Source: Thauera humireducens
GTDB lineage: Bacteria > Pseudomonadota > Gammaproteobacteria > Burkholderiales > Rhodocyclaceae
NCBI RefSeq assembly: GCF_001051995.2
Contig: NZ_CP014646.1
Location: forward strand, 248,001 to 312,000
Reading direction: 5' to 3'
Length of the DNA stretch: 64,000 nt
This document shows positions 17,842-27,975 of the stretch, piece by piece. The stretch's first letter is position 1. Every line of letters begins with the position of its first letter. A program made the translations under genes and the position numbers. Under the pieces are notes generated by a model. That model was not told where the DNA came from. It did no database searches and saw nothing but the letters and a program-made list of their open reading frames with translations.

Positions 17842-20160
17842 ATGTCAGTCCAAACCTCGCTATCGGCACGCGATCAGGAGTCATTAAGGCGGGCTGCGGA
17901 AGATTTTTCTGCAGGTCGCTACGAGCAGGCGGTGGCTGTGGCGGGCGAGCTATGTCGCAAGCACCCGCGCTTGCAGGTCGCCTTCAAGCTGCAAGGTAGT
18001 GCGTTGCATGTTGCCGGACGCAGTGAGGAGGCCGTCCCAGCCCTCACGCGAGCGACCTTACTTGGACCCGACGATGCACAGGCCTGGAGCAACCTCGGTA
18101 ATGCGCTCGCGGCAACCGGGATGAATGAGGCCGCCGCGGACGCTCACCGGCGGGCAATTGAACTGCAGCCCGACAATCCGACGCTTCATCACAACCTCGG
18201 CTGCGTCTTCCTTGCGACCGGGAGTAAGGACGAAGCGCTGGAGCAGTTCCTGCTGGCTTATGAACGCGCACCGGACGATGCCGAACTCGCCCAGCTGTGT
18301 CGCGAATTGCTTGCCGAGTTGGAAGACTGGACGCTTGCGGAGCGCTTCTGCCGGAGCAACCTGGAGCGGGTGCCGAATGATGCCGGCGCGGCCGGAATGC
18401 TGGGCGGCATCCTGCTGCAGCGTGGTCTTATCGACGAGGCTGAGCGCTTCTTGCGAGTGGCGCTGGAGCGCGAACCCGATGATGCCGTTGCGTGGTCGAA
18501 CTTGTCGGTTGCCTTGCGAGGTGCGGGGCGGTTTCAGGAAGCAGTGGCAGCGGGTCGGCGCGCGGTCGACCTGGCGCCGGACTGGTCTCAGGCCTGCAAC
18601 AACTTCGCGGTGGCCCTGCGGGACGCCGGACAGTTGCCGCTAGCGAAAGACATGCTGTTGCGGGCGATCAGGTGTGATCCTGATGTTGCCGATCCCTATT
18701 ACAACCTGGGTTGTGCGTGTACCGATCTCGGTGATTCCGGGACAGCACGCGAGGCCCTCATCGAAGCGGTGAAACGCCAGCCCAGGATGGACTGGATCGT
18801 GCAGGCTGCGCATGCATGCCGTCAGGTCGCCGATTGGGATGGGGCCGAGTTGCTGGAGGCCGAGTTTTTCCGACAACTCGAGGCCGGCGTACCGAGCGAA
18901 CTGCATGTCTTGCCTTCGCCGTTCGCCTGCCTCGCGACGCCGGACATGGGGCTGAAGGATTTGCGCCCGCTCGCAGCGCACTTCGCAGCGCAGTACGCCT
19001 CGAGGGAGAGGCTGGCCCGCGCAAGCCGGCCCGAGCGTGCGTTGCCATTGAAGCTCGGCCTGCTGTCGGCGGACTTCAGGGATCACGCGACCGCGCATCT
19101 GCTGGTCGGGCTGCTTGAGAGCCTTTGCCCTGAAAGCGTCACGGTGTTCGCATATGACTATGGACCAACTGCCGAAGATGCGTATAGCAGCCGCCTGCGG
19201 CGAGCCGTTCCGAACTGGGTCTCGCTGCGGGAGATGTCCGACCTCGAGGCGGCGCGGCGTATCGCGCAAGACGGGATCGATATCGCGATTGACCTGAAGG
19301 GGTGGACCCAAGGCTACAGGGCCGGGATTCTCGCCCACAGACCGGCTTTGTTGCAGATGCAATGGCTTGGCTTTCCTGGAACGATGGGCGCGTCGTGGAT
19401 CGATTACATCATTGCCGACTCCGTGACGGTGCCGGAGGGCGCCGAGGAGGCATACAGCGAGTCGATCATGCGCCTGCCGGACTGCTATCAGCCCAACGAC
19501 CGGTTGCGCGCAGTGGCGCCGACGCCTGCGCGGGCAGCACTGGGCCTGCCGGAGGATGCGTTGGTGCTGGCGGCAATGCATCAGCCCTACAAGATCACGC
19601 GCAGGGTGTTCGACCTGTGGATGCGCCTGCTGAAAAGTGTGCCCGACACGGTACTGTGGCTTCTGGATGCCCCCGGGCAGGTTCGGTTGCGCCTCATCGA
19701 TGCGGCACGTGCGGCGGAGGTCGATCCTGGCCGGCTGATCTGGGCTCCGCGCCTGCCGATTGGCGAACATCTTGGCCGTCTGGCAGCGGCCGACCTCGCA
19801 CTCGATACCTTCCCGGTCGGCGCACACACGACCGCAAGCGATGCCTTGTGGGCGGGGGTTCCACAAGTGGCGCACTGTGGCGAGTCGTTCGCGTCCCGCG
19901 TATCCGCAAGTATCGTCAAGGCGGCAGGAATGCCTGAACTCGTTGCGGACACTGAAGCGCACTATGAAGCAGTGGTGCTCGACCTCCTGGCGGACCGGCA
20001 GAAACTGACGCGGCTGCGCCAGGAACTCTTGGCGCAGCGTGACCGATGTGCCCTGTTCGACACGCCGCTGTTTGCCGAGCGACTTGTACGTGGTCTGGAG
20101 ATCGCATGGGCAAGGGCGAGGAATGGGCAGCCGCCTGCCCATGTCCTCGTGCCGGAATGA
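17842..20160 (+). CDS. TPR and SPINDLY-type O-GlcNAc transferase family protein (GT41)
   Basis: A 772-residue cytoplasmic protein. Residues from about 15 to 330 are tetratricopeptide repeats (for example DDAQAWSNLGNALAATGMNE and NPTLHHNLGCVFLATGSKDE). The rest is a GT41 O-GlcNAc-transferase-like catalytic region with DFRDHATAHL (the conserved His of the UDP-sugar site region), LQMQWLGFPGTMG and YIIADSVTVP. GT41 enzymes transfer a sugar from UDP-sugar to Ser/Thr of proteins bound through the TPRs. Its position divergent from a flagellin gene makes flagellin the natural candidate acceptor; that is inference. It has its own promoter region and ends base-to-base against the convergent gene. Confidence 0.88.
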   Translation: MSVQTSLSARDQESLRRAAEDFSAGRYEQAVAVAGELCRKHPRLQVAFKLQGSALHVAGRSEEAVPALTRATLLGPDDAQAWSNLGNALAATGMNEAAADAHRRAIELQPDNPTLHHNLGCVFLATGSKDEALEQFLLAYERAPDDAELAQLCRELLAELEDWTLAERFCRSNLERVPNDAGAAGMLGGILLQRGLIDEAERFLRVALEREPDDAVAWSNLSVALRGAGRFQEAVAAGRRAVDLAPDWSQACNNFAVALRDAGQLPLAKDMLLRAIRCDPDVADPYYNLGCACTDLGDSGTAREALIEAVKRQPRMDWIVQAAHACRQVADWDGAELLEAEFFRQLEAGVPSELHVLPSPFACLATPDMGLKDLRPLAAHFAAQYASRERLARASRPERALPLKLGLLSADFRDHATAHLLVGLLESLCPESVTVFAYDYGPTAEDAYSSRLRRAVPNWVSLREMSDLEAARRIAQDGIDIAIDLKGWTQGYRAGILAHRPALLQMQWLGFPGTMGASWIDYIIADSVTVPEGAEEAYSESIMRLPDCYQPNDRLRAVAPTPARAALGLPEDALVLAAMHQPYKITRRVFDLWMRLLKSVPDTVLWLLDAPGQVRLRLIDAARAAEVDPGRLIWAPRLPIGEHLGRLAAADLALDTFPVGAHTTASDALWAGVPQVAHCGESFASRVSASIVKAAGMPELVADTEAHYEAVVLDLLADRQKLTRLRQELLAQRDRCALFDTPLFAERLVRGLEIAWARARNGQPPAHVLVPE

Positions 20161-23100
20161 TCAATGCGTCCAGGCAGCCAGCCAGGACTGCAGGTGCTTG
20201 TCGATCATCCAGTTCCTTCGTACTTCGGCCTGCAGTGCGCCCCCAAGTGCTTCTCGCTCGGCGCGATCGGCCACAAGACGACGGATCGCGGAGATCCACT
20301 GCTGGGTCGTGTTGGCGACGCGGATGACAGGTAGCCCACCCTGGTAGGGCAGGACGTTGCTGCACACGACCGGGTAGCCGAGCGCGCCATACTCGAGCAG
20401 TTTGAGGTTGCTCTTGGCTTCGTTGAAGGCATTGGCCACCAGTGGCGCGATCGCAATGTCCAGGCCAAGGGAGGCCAGTGCCTCGGGGTAATGCTTGATC
20501 GCCACCGATTCACGCAGTTCCCGGACGTAGGGCCGGAGCCGCGCCGGGCAGTAACCCAGGAATACCCAGTCGACCTCGTGGGCGAGGGTCTTGACGACGT
20601 CCTCGATCATTGCGAGATCGCCGCCGTGGCTATTGCTGCCCGCCCATCCGACCCTCAGACGCTTCCCCTCATGGCGCTTGGCCTGCAGAGTGCCCCACAC
20701 CGCGTTGTCGAGCAGGTTCGGCATGACGACCGTTTCCGGTGCGAAGCGGCTGAAGGCCGCCGCGAGCGGTTCCGTGGACACGACCAAGCGGTCGCATAGA
20801 CGCATGCCGCGCGCGAGGCGATCCTCGATGTCGGTGGGGAAGTCCCTCGCATTCTCGTTCTCGCGCGGAATCCGGGTCAGCAAGTCGTCGAGTTCGTAGA
20901 CGATCAGGCTCTTTGAATGGCGCCGGTACGACTGCAGCCATTCCAGGCCGAGATCACTGAAGATCCGCTGGGTGACCAGTGTGTCCGGGGCGAGCGCGGC
21001 CACTTCCCACGGGCCGAGGAAGCGCGTTCCTCCGGCTCCCTGAGCCAGTGTGGCGCGGGAAAGCGCGCGTAGTGGCGTGAGGATACGGATCTCTCCGCAC
21101 CCTGAGGTGTCGGCAGGCTGGGCGTAGATGTGAGGTACCGGATGCCAGGGGAGCGATTCCCGCGCCAGGGCGGGGTCGCCCTGCAAGCCCGGCTGATTGA
21201 GGTGGCGGGTGAGTTGCCGGTTGAAGTAGGGGTCGATCCTCACCTTGCCAAGCCAATCGTCCAGCAGCGAGACATCCGCCGCCCGCGGCGGATGAAACGA
21301 AGGCGCTGAAGGTGCGACGACCGAGACGACAGTTGAAAACGGCGTCCATACGCTGCGTCGGCCGGTCTCTGCCAGCCTGAGGCACAAGTCGATGTCGGCA
21401 TGGGTGTCGGGGTAACGGTCTGCCGAGAAGCCGTTCATGGCGGCAAGCAGCGCGCGGCGCACCATTAGACAGTGCATCGAGACGGCCGTGCAGTTCTGCT
21501 CCAGTTGCAACTCGTTGCCGTTGCCGGTGTAGGTCGCGGATATTCCGCGGAAGGGCGAACCCGCCACGCCCATCTGTCCGAGTCGGATCGGCCCTTCGCA
21601 AAGCGATCCGTCTGTCGCGATGACGCGACCGCCGACTGCACCGATCCCCGGGCGCAGGGCGTGGCGGACCAGGCCATCCAGCCAATCCGCGTCCAGTGGG
21701 ACCAGTCCTTCGCCGAGAAAGAGGATCAGGTCTGCGTCCGATGCAGCCCACAGTTCGTTCGCTACAGCTGCGGGGGATTCCGCATTCACTTCAACGACCC
21801 GGATGAGGGTGGAGGCCAGCGCAGCCAGTTCTCGCAGGCATTCGCCGATATCGGCAGAGGCCGAGGGCGTCAGCGGCAGAAGGATGCTGGCGGGCGACTG
21901 CGCAGCGTGGTTCAGGATGCCCTCCACCGAGCGCAGCAGGGCTGCACGGTCGGATACGTGGGGAATCGCGATGGCGATGCGTTCCGGATAGGGGGCGTGT
22001 TCGTAGCGGAGACGAACGCTGTCCTCCGACAGGCCGTGTTCGATGCGTGCCGGCCGGCCGATCCGGTTGAGGTGCTGCTGCAGCAATTCCACCCGGAACC
22101 CGAGCGGAATCGGATGTTCGGGTCGGATTCGCTCGATTGCGATGCTGGCGAGGTGCCGGACCCCCTTCGCATCGTCCTGCTCGAGAGCGCGCAGAACGGC
22201 AGCGAGCGTGAGCGCGTCGGTCGGCGAGTCGCCGATGTCGTCCAGCGCCAGGCTGAACACTGAACGGCGGGCGATGACGGCGCCGCCGATCGTCAGCGTC
22301 GAGCGAAGCCAGTCGGGATTGCAGCCGGGGGCCAACCACGTCTGCACGGTCTCCTCGGCTGAGGTTCGACTGTCACCGTCCGTAATGACCAGGGTCGTTT
22401 CCGGCGGTGCGTCGAGGAGGTCCTGGGCGACGAACAAGAGGGCATCCTCGACTAGCGTGTCGCCCCCATTCAGGACCGTGATCCAGTCCTCGTCTGCGCC
22501 GTCGACGACATGCCGTGTCTTCGCTGATGCAGCCTCCGGGTCGATCGTGTGCCAGGTGAGGCGGTTCGATGCGATCTGGGGCGCGGGGTGGCGGGAGAGC
22601 ACATCCAGGTGCCAGTGCTCGTACAGTTGGGCGGCGACCGCGTTGAGCGATTGCTGCAATGCCTCGTCGCTGCAACGCGTTGCGTCGAGTACGACCCTGA
22701 TTCGCGGTGGGGTGACCGAGCCCAGCCGACGGTCGTGCAGACGCGCAGCGGGCTTGCCGATCTTCAGGCCAGTCTTCCATTTCGCATAGGCATCGCGTAA
22801 TACGAAACCGTCGTGCTTGAGTCCGTCGATCAGGGGCGGCGCCTTGAGGCGATCCGGATTGGCTGCAGTCTCGAGTGCGCGCCGCGTTGCCTCGAGGTAG
22901 CCGCGGCCGAATCGCTGGTCGGGTTCGAGGTGGTTGCCCTCGGCCCATTCGTTCCAGGCGTTGATGAAGACGAGCTGCTGGCTCTCGGGGCGCGCGGCGA
23001 CACCGCGCAGCGTCTCGGTCAGCCAGTGTTCATAGGCCTCGGGCGAACTGTCGGCGATGATGAAGGCGTTCTTCTTCCGGCGCGCCGAGTTGTCCCATGC

Positions 23101-23904
23101 GGGCGTGACGCCGGGGAAACGCAGATGGGGTACATCTGGACGGGCGAGTTCGGTTTCAACCAGGTCGCGGTAATCGACGACGAAGTGACCGTCTGGCAGC
23201 ACGACGCTCGGATTGTCGTCGTCGATCGCCATCCAGTCTGGCTGGAAATCCACCGATGCGTCGAAGCCCAGCGCGTGCGGGTCGTCGCGCTCGTTGAAAA
23301 AGTTCTCCACCCGGCAGATGAAGAGCTCGCCGATGCCCGCCTTGCGGGCCTCGGTGCGCCAGATCGCGAGCGTGCGCTTCGGATCTGGAAGATGCCGCGC
23401 ACGGTAGATGAGGACCAGCGGCTTGTCGTCGACCCTGATGTAGCGTGGGTCCCGGAAGAACTCGATCAGGTAATGGATGTGTTCGCGGTCGTCGTCGTCG
23501 TTGTAGTTCTGCCCGATCAGGACTTCCTGCTCTGCGCCATCCCAGCGCCGTGTCCAGTTCTCGTTCGCCCAGCACAGACAGAATGGGAAATCCGGCTCGC
23601 CCGAGGCGAGGATCTCCTCGACCGGGCGCTCGAGCAGCCGTTTGCCATTGAACCAGTAGTGGTAGTAGCAGAAGCCGTGGATGCCGTACTCACGTGCGAG
23701 CTCGGCTTGTGCGGCGCGCGCTTCGGGCAGGCGCAGGTCGTAGAAGCCCAGGTCGGCCGGCAATTGAGGCTGGTGATGGCCGGGGAAGCGGGGCGCAGCC
23801 TTGGTAACGTTCGTCCACTCGGTGAAGCCTTTGCCCCACCACGCGTCGTTTTCCGGAATGGGGTGGAACTGGGGGAGGTGGAACGCAATGAGTTTGGGGT
23901 GCAT
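20161..23904 (-). CDS. Giant multidomain glycan protein: WbsX domain plus GT2-like and GT4-like domains
   Basis: 1247 residues. Residues 1 to about 360 form a WbsX/GH99-like domain (LIAFHLPQFHPIPENDAWWG, KGFTEWTNVTKAAP, then FCLCWANENWTRRWDG). Residues about 390-600 look like a degenerate glycosyltransferase fold. Residues about 625-870 form a GT2-like domain (RHALRPGIGAVGGRVIATDG). Residues about 920-1247 resemble a GT4 family member, with a C-terminal ESNLKLLEYGA-type block (KSNLKLLEYGALGYPVVCSN). It probably builds or modifies surface glycan. The ATG is at 23904, nine bases after the upstream gene. Its stop codon abuts the stop of the convergent OGT gene. Which domains are active cannot be decided from sequence alone. 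Confidence 0.82.
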   Translation of the reverse strand: MHPKLIAFHLPQFHPIPENDAWWGKGFTEWTNVTKAAPRFPGHHQPQLPADLGFYDLRLPEARAAQAELAREYGIHGFCYYHYWFNGKRLLERPVEEILASGEPDFPFCLCWANENWTRRWDGAEQEVLIGQNYNDDDDREHIHYLIEFFRDPRYIRVDDKPLVLIYRARHLPDPKRTLAIWRTEARKAGIGELFICRVENFFNERDDPHALGFDASVDFQPDWMAIDDDNPSVVLPDGHFVVDYRDLVETELARPDVPHLRFPGVTPAWDNSARRKKNAFIIADSSPEAYEHWLTETLRGVAARPESQQLVFINAWNEWAEGNHLEPDQRFGRGYLEATRRALETAANPDRLKAPPLIDGLKHDGFVLRDAYAKWKTGLKIGKPAARLHDRRLGSVTPPRIRVVLDATRCSDEALQQSLNAVAAQLYEHWHLDVLSRHPAPQIASNRLTWHTIDPEAASAKTRHVVDGADEDWITVLNGGDTLVEDALLFVAQDLLDAPPETTLVITDGDSRTSAEETVQTWLAPGCNPDWLRSTLTIGGAVIARRSVFSLALDDIGDSPTDALTLAAVLRALEQDDAKGVRHLASIAIERIRPEHPIPLGFRVELLQQHLNRIGRPARIEHGLSEDSVRLRYEHAPYPERIAIAIPHVSDRAALLRSVEGILNHAAQSPASILLPLTPSASADIGECLRELAALASTLIRVVEVNAESPAAVANELWAASDADLILFLGEGLVPLDADWLDGLVRHALRPGIGAVGGRVIATDGSLCEGPIRLGQMGVAGSPFRGISATYTGNGNELQLEQNCTAVSMHCLMVRRALLAAMNGFSADRYPDTHADIDLCLRLAETGRRSVWTPFSTVVSVVAPSAPSFHPPRAADVSLLDDWLGKVRIDPYFNRQLTRHLNQPGLQGDPALARESLPWHPVPHIYAQPADTSGCGEIRILTPLRALSRATLAQGAGGTRFLGPWEVAALAPDTLVTQRIFSDLGLEWLQSYRRHSKSLIVYELDDLLTRIPRENENARDFPTDIEDRLARGMRLCDRLVVSTEPLAAAFSRFAPETVVMPNLLDNAVWGTLQAKRHEGKRLRVGWAGSNSHGGDLAMIEDVVKTLAHEVDWVFLGYCPARLRPYVRELRESVAIKHYPEALASLGLDIAIAPLVANAFNEAKSNLKLLEYGALGYPVVCSNVLPYQGGLPVIRVANTTQQWISAIRRLVADRAEREALGGALQAEVRRNWMIDKHLQSWLAAWTH

Positions 23905-23913
23905 GAAGGACTC

Positions 23914-26900
23914 TCAGCGCGGCTTTCGCATCACGATCAGTGCCTGCGGGAGCTTTCCCTCGTCGATGAATGCGACGGGTTCCAGATAGCGCGACCAGAC
24001 GCGGTCGACGAATCCGGGTGGCACCAGGGCTTCGCCGTAGAAGCTGGAGGGGCGCGCATCGCCACCCCCAGTCGCGGAGTAGAGGAACTCGCCCCGGTCA
24101 TAGGCAGCATGGCAGGCCGCGACGTCGGTGAAGGACTGTGCGAGCTTGAGATGCCAAGGGTGCGTGATCTCGCCCGTCCGTCGAATCTGCTCGCAGTACT
24201 CGATGAAGCCTCGGCCCTGCGTGGTGATCGCGATCATGCCGCCGGGAGCAAGGATGCGAGCGAACTCCTCGATCCATGCGGTGGCAGCCGCTTCCGACAG
24301 ATGCGAAAAGACCGAGTAGGCAATGACCAGATCGAAACCGCCGGCCTGAAGCTGCGTGGGCGGGGTGGGTGGCACCACCTCGAAGCTGCAACAGGGAAAG
24401 GTGTTGCGGCAAACGTCGATCAGGCTGGGATCGACATCGACGCCAACAATGTTGTCGGGTGAGATCTCCTTCATGAAGATGCGCGCATAGCGTCCCCAGC
24501 CAGTACCGAAGTCGAGGAGCCGGGTGGTAGCCGTGAGCGGATGATCTTGATCGGCGCACAGCGTCTTCACCGTGCGGTAGAAGTTGAACCCCTCGCGCAG
24601 CGCCGATTCGTTGCTTGATCCGACAATGCCTGTCTGAAGACCTTCGGCGGGAAACCCGGGAAGTGGAAAGCCCTGGTAGGCGGGCGTGTCCACGCTGCGG
24701 ATGAGGACCTTGAGCCAGTCCTCGTCGGAGAGTGCATGGATTCGTGCCCAGGCGATGTTGCGTGCTCCGGTGCTCGGGTTCCCGGCGAGGCTGCGTAGCT
24801 CGGCCCGGAGCTCCGCGACCTCGGCCTGGAGGCGGTCGTTCTCCGCACGGGTCGCCGCAAGTTGGCTCACCAGTGACTCGTGTTCGTCGAGCGCCTTCCG
24901 CTGCTCGGGCGATGGCGTGCGCAGGTCGGAAAGCAGTCTCGCCCAGGCGATCGGTCCGAGTGCCGGTACCTTGCCGAGAATGTCGCGCACCAGGCCGTAA
25001 TCGTCGTTGCCAGCGAAACCTGAGCGCAGGATGGGACTGAGTGTGGCGAGTGCTTCCTCGTACTGCTGTTCGATGCCTTGCACGAGTGCAAGGTTGCGCC
25101 GGGCGGTGACGGATTCCGGGTCGCGCTCCAGTGCCATGCTGAACAAAGAGATCGCGGTTTCAACGTCGCCCTGCCGTACTGCGAGACAGCCGAGGTCATG
25201 GTAAGCGCCTGACAACTGTGTTTCCGCCTGCACCATGGCCGTCAGAATGTCGGCGGCGTCGGCAAGCTGGTCCTTGGCGATGAGGCTACGGGCAGTCTCA
25301 AGTTGCTGGCGATCGTGATCGATGTCGATGATCTGCATGGCAGGCGTTCCGATGGGGTTGTCCGGTGCGTCTTGGGTGGTTGCGGCGTGGGTTGGCACAG
25401 TGTCGTGCGAGGCCGATAAGGGGGGGCTGGAGTGGGACGGTACGACCGTAGGAGGGGAGACCGGTGTTGGCACAACCATGGCTGCGGCGAAGTTGCGTAG
25501 CGTCTGCAGGGCTTCCTCGTGGCGGGAGAGGGTTGTGCGCAGTGTCACAGCCTCGTGGCGCAGATCGGTGAGCAGCCGCGCCCAGGCGACCGCGGACAAC
25601 TCGGGTGCCGCGCCGAGGATACGGCGCACCAAGGTGAGTGCCTCGGCATCGTTCGGGTGCAGTCGCAAGAAGGGGCCGAGTGTGGCGAGACCGCCCTCGA
25701 AATCGCCGCGTCCGGCCTGCAGCATCGATGCGCCGAATGCCGCGCGGGCGCAATCGGGTGCAAGGGTCGCCGCAGCGCGCATCAGCTCGAGGGCTGCGTC
25801 CTGGTCATCCTGTTTGAGCGCAATCTCGGCCAGATCGGCATAGACCTCCCACACGGCCGACTCCTCTGTCGCGAGCGCGATCAGTGCTTCGGCCGCCTCC
25901 GCTACATGGCCCGCGGCCATCAACGCTGCAGCCGCGTCGTAGCGCTGGCGATCGGTCTGTGGGGCCGGGTCTTTCAGCGCTGCGGGCTCCGCTGCCAATG
26001 CGGCGTCGGCGAGTCGGATCACCGCTGCGGCAAGCGGTTCGACGGGGGCCGTCGTCCTGACGTCGTTTGAGCGGGCCGCGAGACGGCGGTTGAGCGGCAG
26101 TGTCGGATCAATCCGCCATTCCCGTTTCCCGGGCTCGCGGTGAGGAACAGGCGGATGCGGGTCTTGCACGAAACCGAGTGAGCGCGAGCCGCGCTCCACC
26201 TTGGCCCAGGATTCTGCAATGAGTTCGCGGATTTCGGGGCGCGCCTGATTCTGTCCGGGGTGGATGCGGAACCGGCTGAGGGGGCGAGTGAGATACACCG
26301 CCTCTCCCTGCGATAGCAGGTTGTGCCATGTCGCAATGTCGCCGACGACCCGGATGTCGTCATGGCCGTCGAACGAGGCGTAGTGCGGTCGTATCCATGC
26401 TAGATCGGTGCGGCGGAACATCACCGTCGTCGGCTCGCCAATGAAGTTCGACTGCAGCGCGATCACTGCGCCGGCCAGCGCTTCACCACGGAACACGCAG
26501 TCGTGCTCTGCGAGCGCCTCGGTGTGGTGGTCGTCGGGCAGAGGCGCGCCATCGCCGTCGATGCGCTGACGACGCGAGAACACCAGCGCGGCCTCTGGGG
26601 CGCGGCGGAAGGCTGCCACCATATGCTCGACGCAGTCGGGTTCGAGGAGATCGTCGTCGCACAGGAACTTGATGAAATCGCCGCGCGCTCGTTCGAGGCA
26701 CTGTATGAAGTTTGCGCGACCGCCGATATTGACCGGGTTCGTGACCCACTCGATGCGGTCGTCCGCGCGGTGGCAGTCGGCGATCCGCCGCAGCAGATCG
26801 CCACCACTGTCGTCACAGACGAGGATATGCAGCCGAGGATAGGTCTGCGCCAGCGCACTCTCGAGGCAGGCGGAAAAATGTGCCGGTTTGAAGGCTGGGA

Positions 26901-27975
26901 TTGCAACTGTCACCAGCGGCACCTCGCCTGCCCCCAGGCGGTGGTCCGGGGTGCGCAGTGTCAGTGCGCCGCTGCGAGGGGCAGCATCGACGAAGCCTGC
27001 GTAGCGAGCGCGGTCGACGAGTTGGGCGCGAGTCTCGTCATCGACGGCCTCGACGCGAAGCGTGCCGCCAGGGCGCAGCATGCGTCGATAGCCGCGCAGA
27101 CGGCGAAGCTGTTCGCCAGCGGACTTGGCTGTCAAGGTGCCGTCATCGTCGATGGCTGCCAGCGTCGAAAAAGGGTCGGGCAGAAGAATGCTGGCGTCCG
27201 TTTGCAGCGTGGCGTTAGTCGAGGAGGCGGCTGCGCTGCTTGCCGTTTCGGCGGGCGCGATCGCTTGAGGGGCGACACGGGAGAAGATGAACGCGTGGTT
27301 CTCGAAGCGTGCCAAGTCGAGCACCTGTCCCCAATTGTGCGAGAACACCGGTTCGAAGCCGAGTGTGGCCATCGTCGCGATCAGGTCGTCGTCGGTGATG
27401 CCCCATTGCCAGATGTGATGGACGTCACGCCAGTTGCGATCGTGTGCGGGGTGTTTCTGGTCTAGCTTGCGGAACAAATCTGCATAGGTCGGATGGGCGC
27501 GATCGTGAGGTACGTTGCTGAAGTACGCATCCTCGCCCAGATCGAGCAACCTGACGGTGTGCTCGCCGGTGTACTGCTGGTTGAAGATCAGGATGTGTGA
27601 CGCGCGTGCGGCATACATGCTCAGTATCTCGTGCCAATCCGGTCGTACTTGGTGAAGCAGTGTGTCGAACAGGAACACAACATCGAAAGGGGGCAATTGG
27701 GCGAAGACTTCTGCATCGCCGAAGTTCCCCTGTACATAGGTCAGGCGAGGCTCGTTCGCGAGCGCGCTGAGGAAGTTCGCTGTCGGATGTGTGTCGACCT
27801 CCGTGCCCCCCAGGCAGCCCCGTTGAGCGAGCGCATGGAACGCGTACACGCCATGCACCGCCCAGAGGCCGCCAAGGTCGATGAAGCGCCACGGGCCCGC
27901 GATGCGGCTGGCCACCTGCTCGATCAACTCGAGCTTGCCAGGATGCGGAGGATTGACGATTTCAGTCTGATTCAT
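23914..27975 (-). CDS. Giant multidomain protein: methyltransferase, GT2, TPR and second methyltransferase
   Basis: 1353 residues from the ATG at 27975. An N-terminal SAM-methyltransferase-like region (about 1-235, with RFIDLGGLWAVHGVYAFHAL) is followed by a GT2 domain (about 345-600, with VTVAIPAFKPAHFSACLESA and the DXD-like FLCDDDLLEP). Then come tetratricopeptide-like repeats (about 680-1040), a short coiled coil and a C-terminal methyltransferase (about 1110-1353, with LLDFGTGWGRYARIF and VDVDPSLIDVCRN). It could add and methylate sugars on a TPR-held acceptor. A TTG at 28017 is an alternative start. The ATG overlaps the wbqC-like gene by 14 bases. Confidence 0.82.
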   Translation of the reverse strand: MNQTEIVNPPHPGKLELIEQVASRIAGPWRFIDLGGLWAVHGVYAFHALAQRGCLGGTEVDTHPTANFLSALANEPRLTYVQGNFGDAEVFAQLPPFDVVFLFDTLLHQVRPDWHEILSMYAARASHILIFNQQYTGEHTVRLLDLGEDAYFSNVPHDRAHPTYADLFRKLDQKHPAHDRNWRDVHHIWQWGITDDDLIATMATLGFEPVFSHNWGQVLDLARFENHAFIFSRVAPQAIAPAETASSAAASSTNATLQTDASILLPDPFSTLAAIDDDGTLTAKSAGEQLRRLRGYRRMLRPGGTLRVEAVDDETRAQLVDRARYAGFVDAAPRSGALTLRTPDHRLGAGEVPLVTVAIPAFKPAHFSACLESALAQTYPRLHILVCDDSGGDLLRRIADCHRADDRIEWVTNPVNIGGRANFIQCLERARGDFIKFLCDDDLLEPDCVEHMVAAFRRAPEAALVFSRRQRIDGDGAPLPDDHHTEALAEHDCVFRGEALAGAVIALQSNFIGEPTTVMFRRTDLAWIRPHYASFDGHDDIRVVGDIATWHNLLSQGEAVYLTRPLSRFRIHPGQNQARPEIRELIAESWAKVERGSRSLGFVQDPHPPVPHREPGKREWRIDPTLPLNRRLAARSNDVRTTAPVEPLAAAVIRLADAALAAEPAALKDPAPQTDRQRYDAAAALMAAGHVAEAAEALIALATEESAVWEVYADLAEIALKQDDQDAALELMRAAATLAPDCARAAFGASMLQAGRGDFEGGLATLGPFLRLHPNDAEALTLVRRILGAAPELSAVAWARLLTDLRHEAVTLRTTLSRHEEALQTLRNFAAAMVVPTPVSPPTVVPSHSSPPLSASHDTVPTHAATTQDAPDNPIGTPAMQIIDIDHDRQQLETARSLIAKDQLADAADILTAMVQAETQLSGAYHDLGCLAVRQGDVETAISLFSMALERDPESVTARRNLALVQGIEQQYEEALATLSPILRSGFAGNDDYGLVRDILGKVPALGPIAWARLLSDLRTPSPEQRKALDEHESLVSQLAATRAENDRLQAEVAELRAELRSLAGNPSTGARNIAWARIHALSDEDWLKVLIRSVDTPAYQGFPLPGFPAEGLQTGIVGSSNESALREGFNFYRTVKTLCADQDHPLTATTRLLDFGTGWGRYARIFMKEISPDNIVGVDVDPSLIDVCRNTFPCCSFEVVPPTPPTQLQAGGFDLVIAYSVFSHLSEAAATAWIEEFARILAPGGMIAITTQGRGFIEYCEQIRRTGEITHPWHLKLAQSFTDVAACHAAYDRGEFLYSATGGGDARPSSFYGEALVPPGFVDRVWSRYLEPVAFIDEGKLPQALIVMRKPR

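Noticed and set aside
22813..24462. A 549-codon plus-strand open frame opposite the glycan operon
   Set aside because: It runs across two minus-strand genes with recognisable domains and shows no domain of its own.
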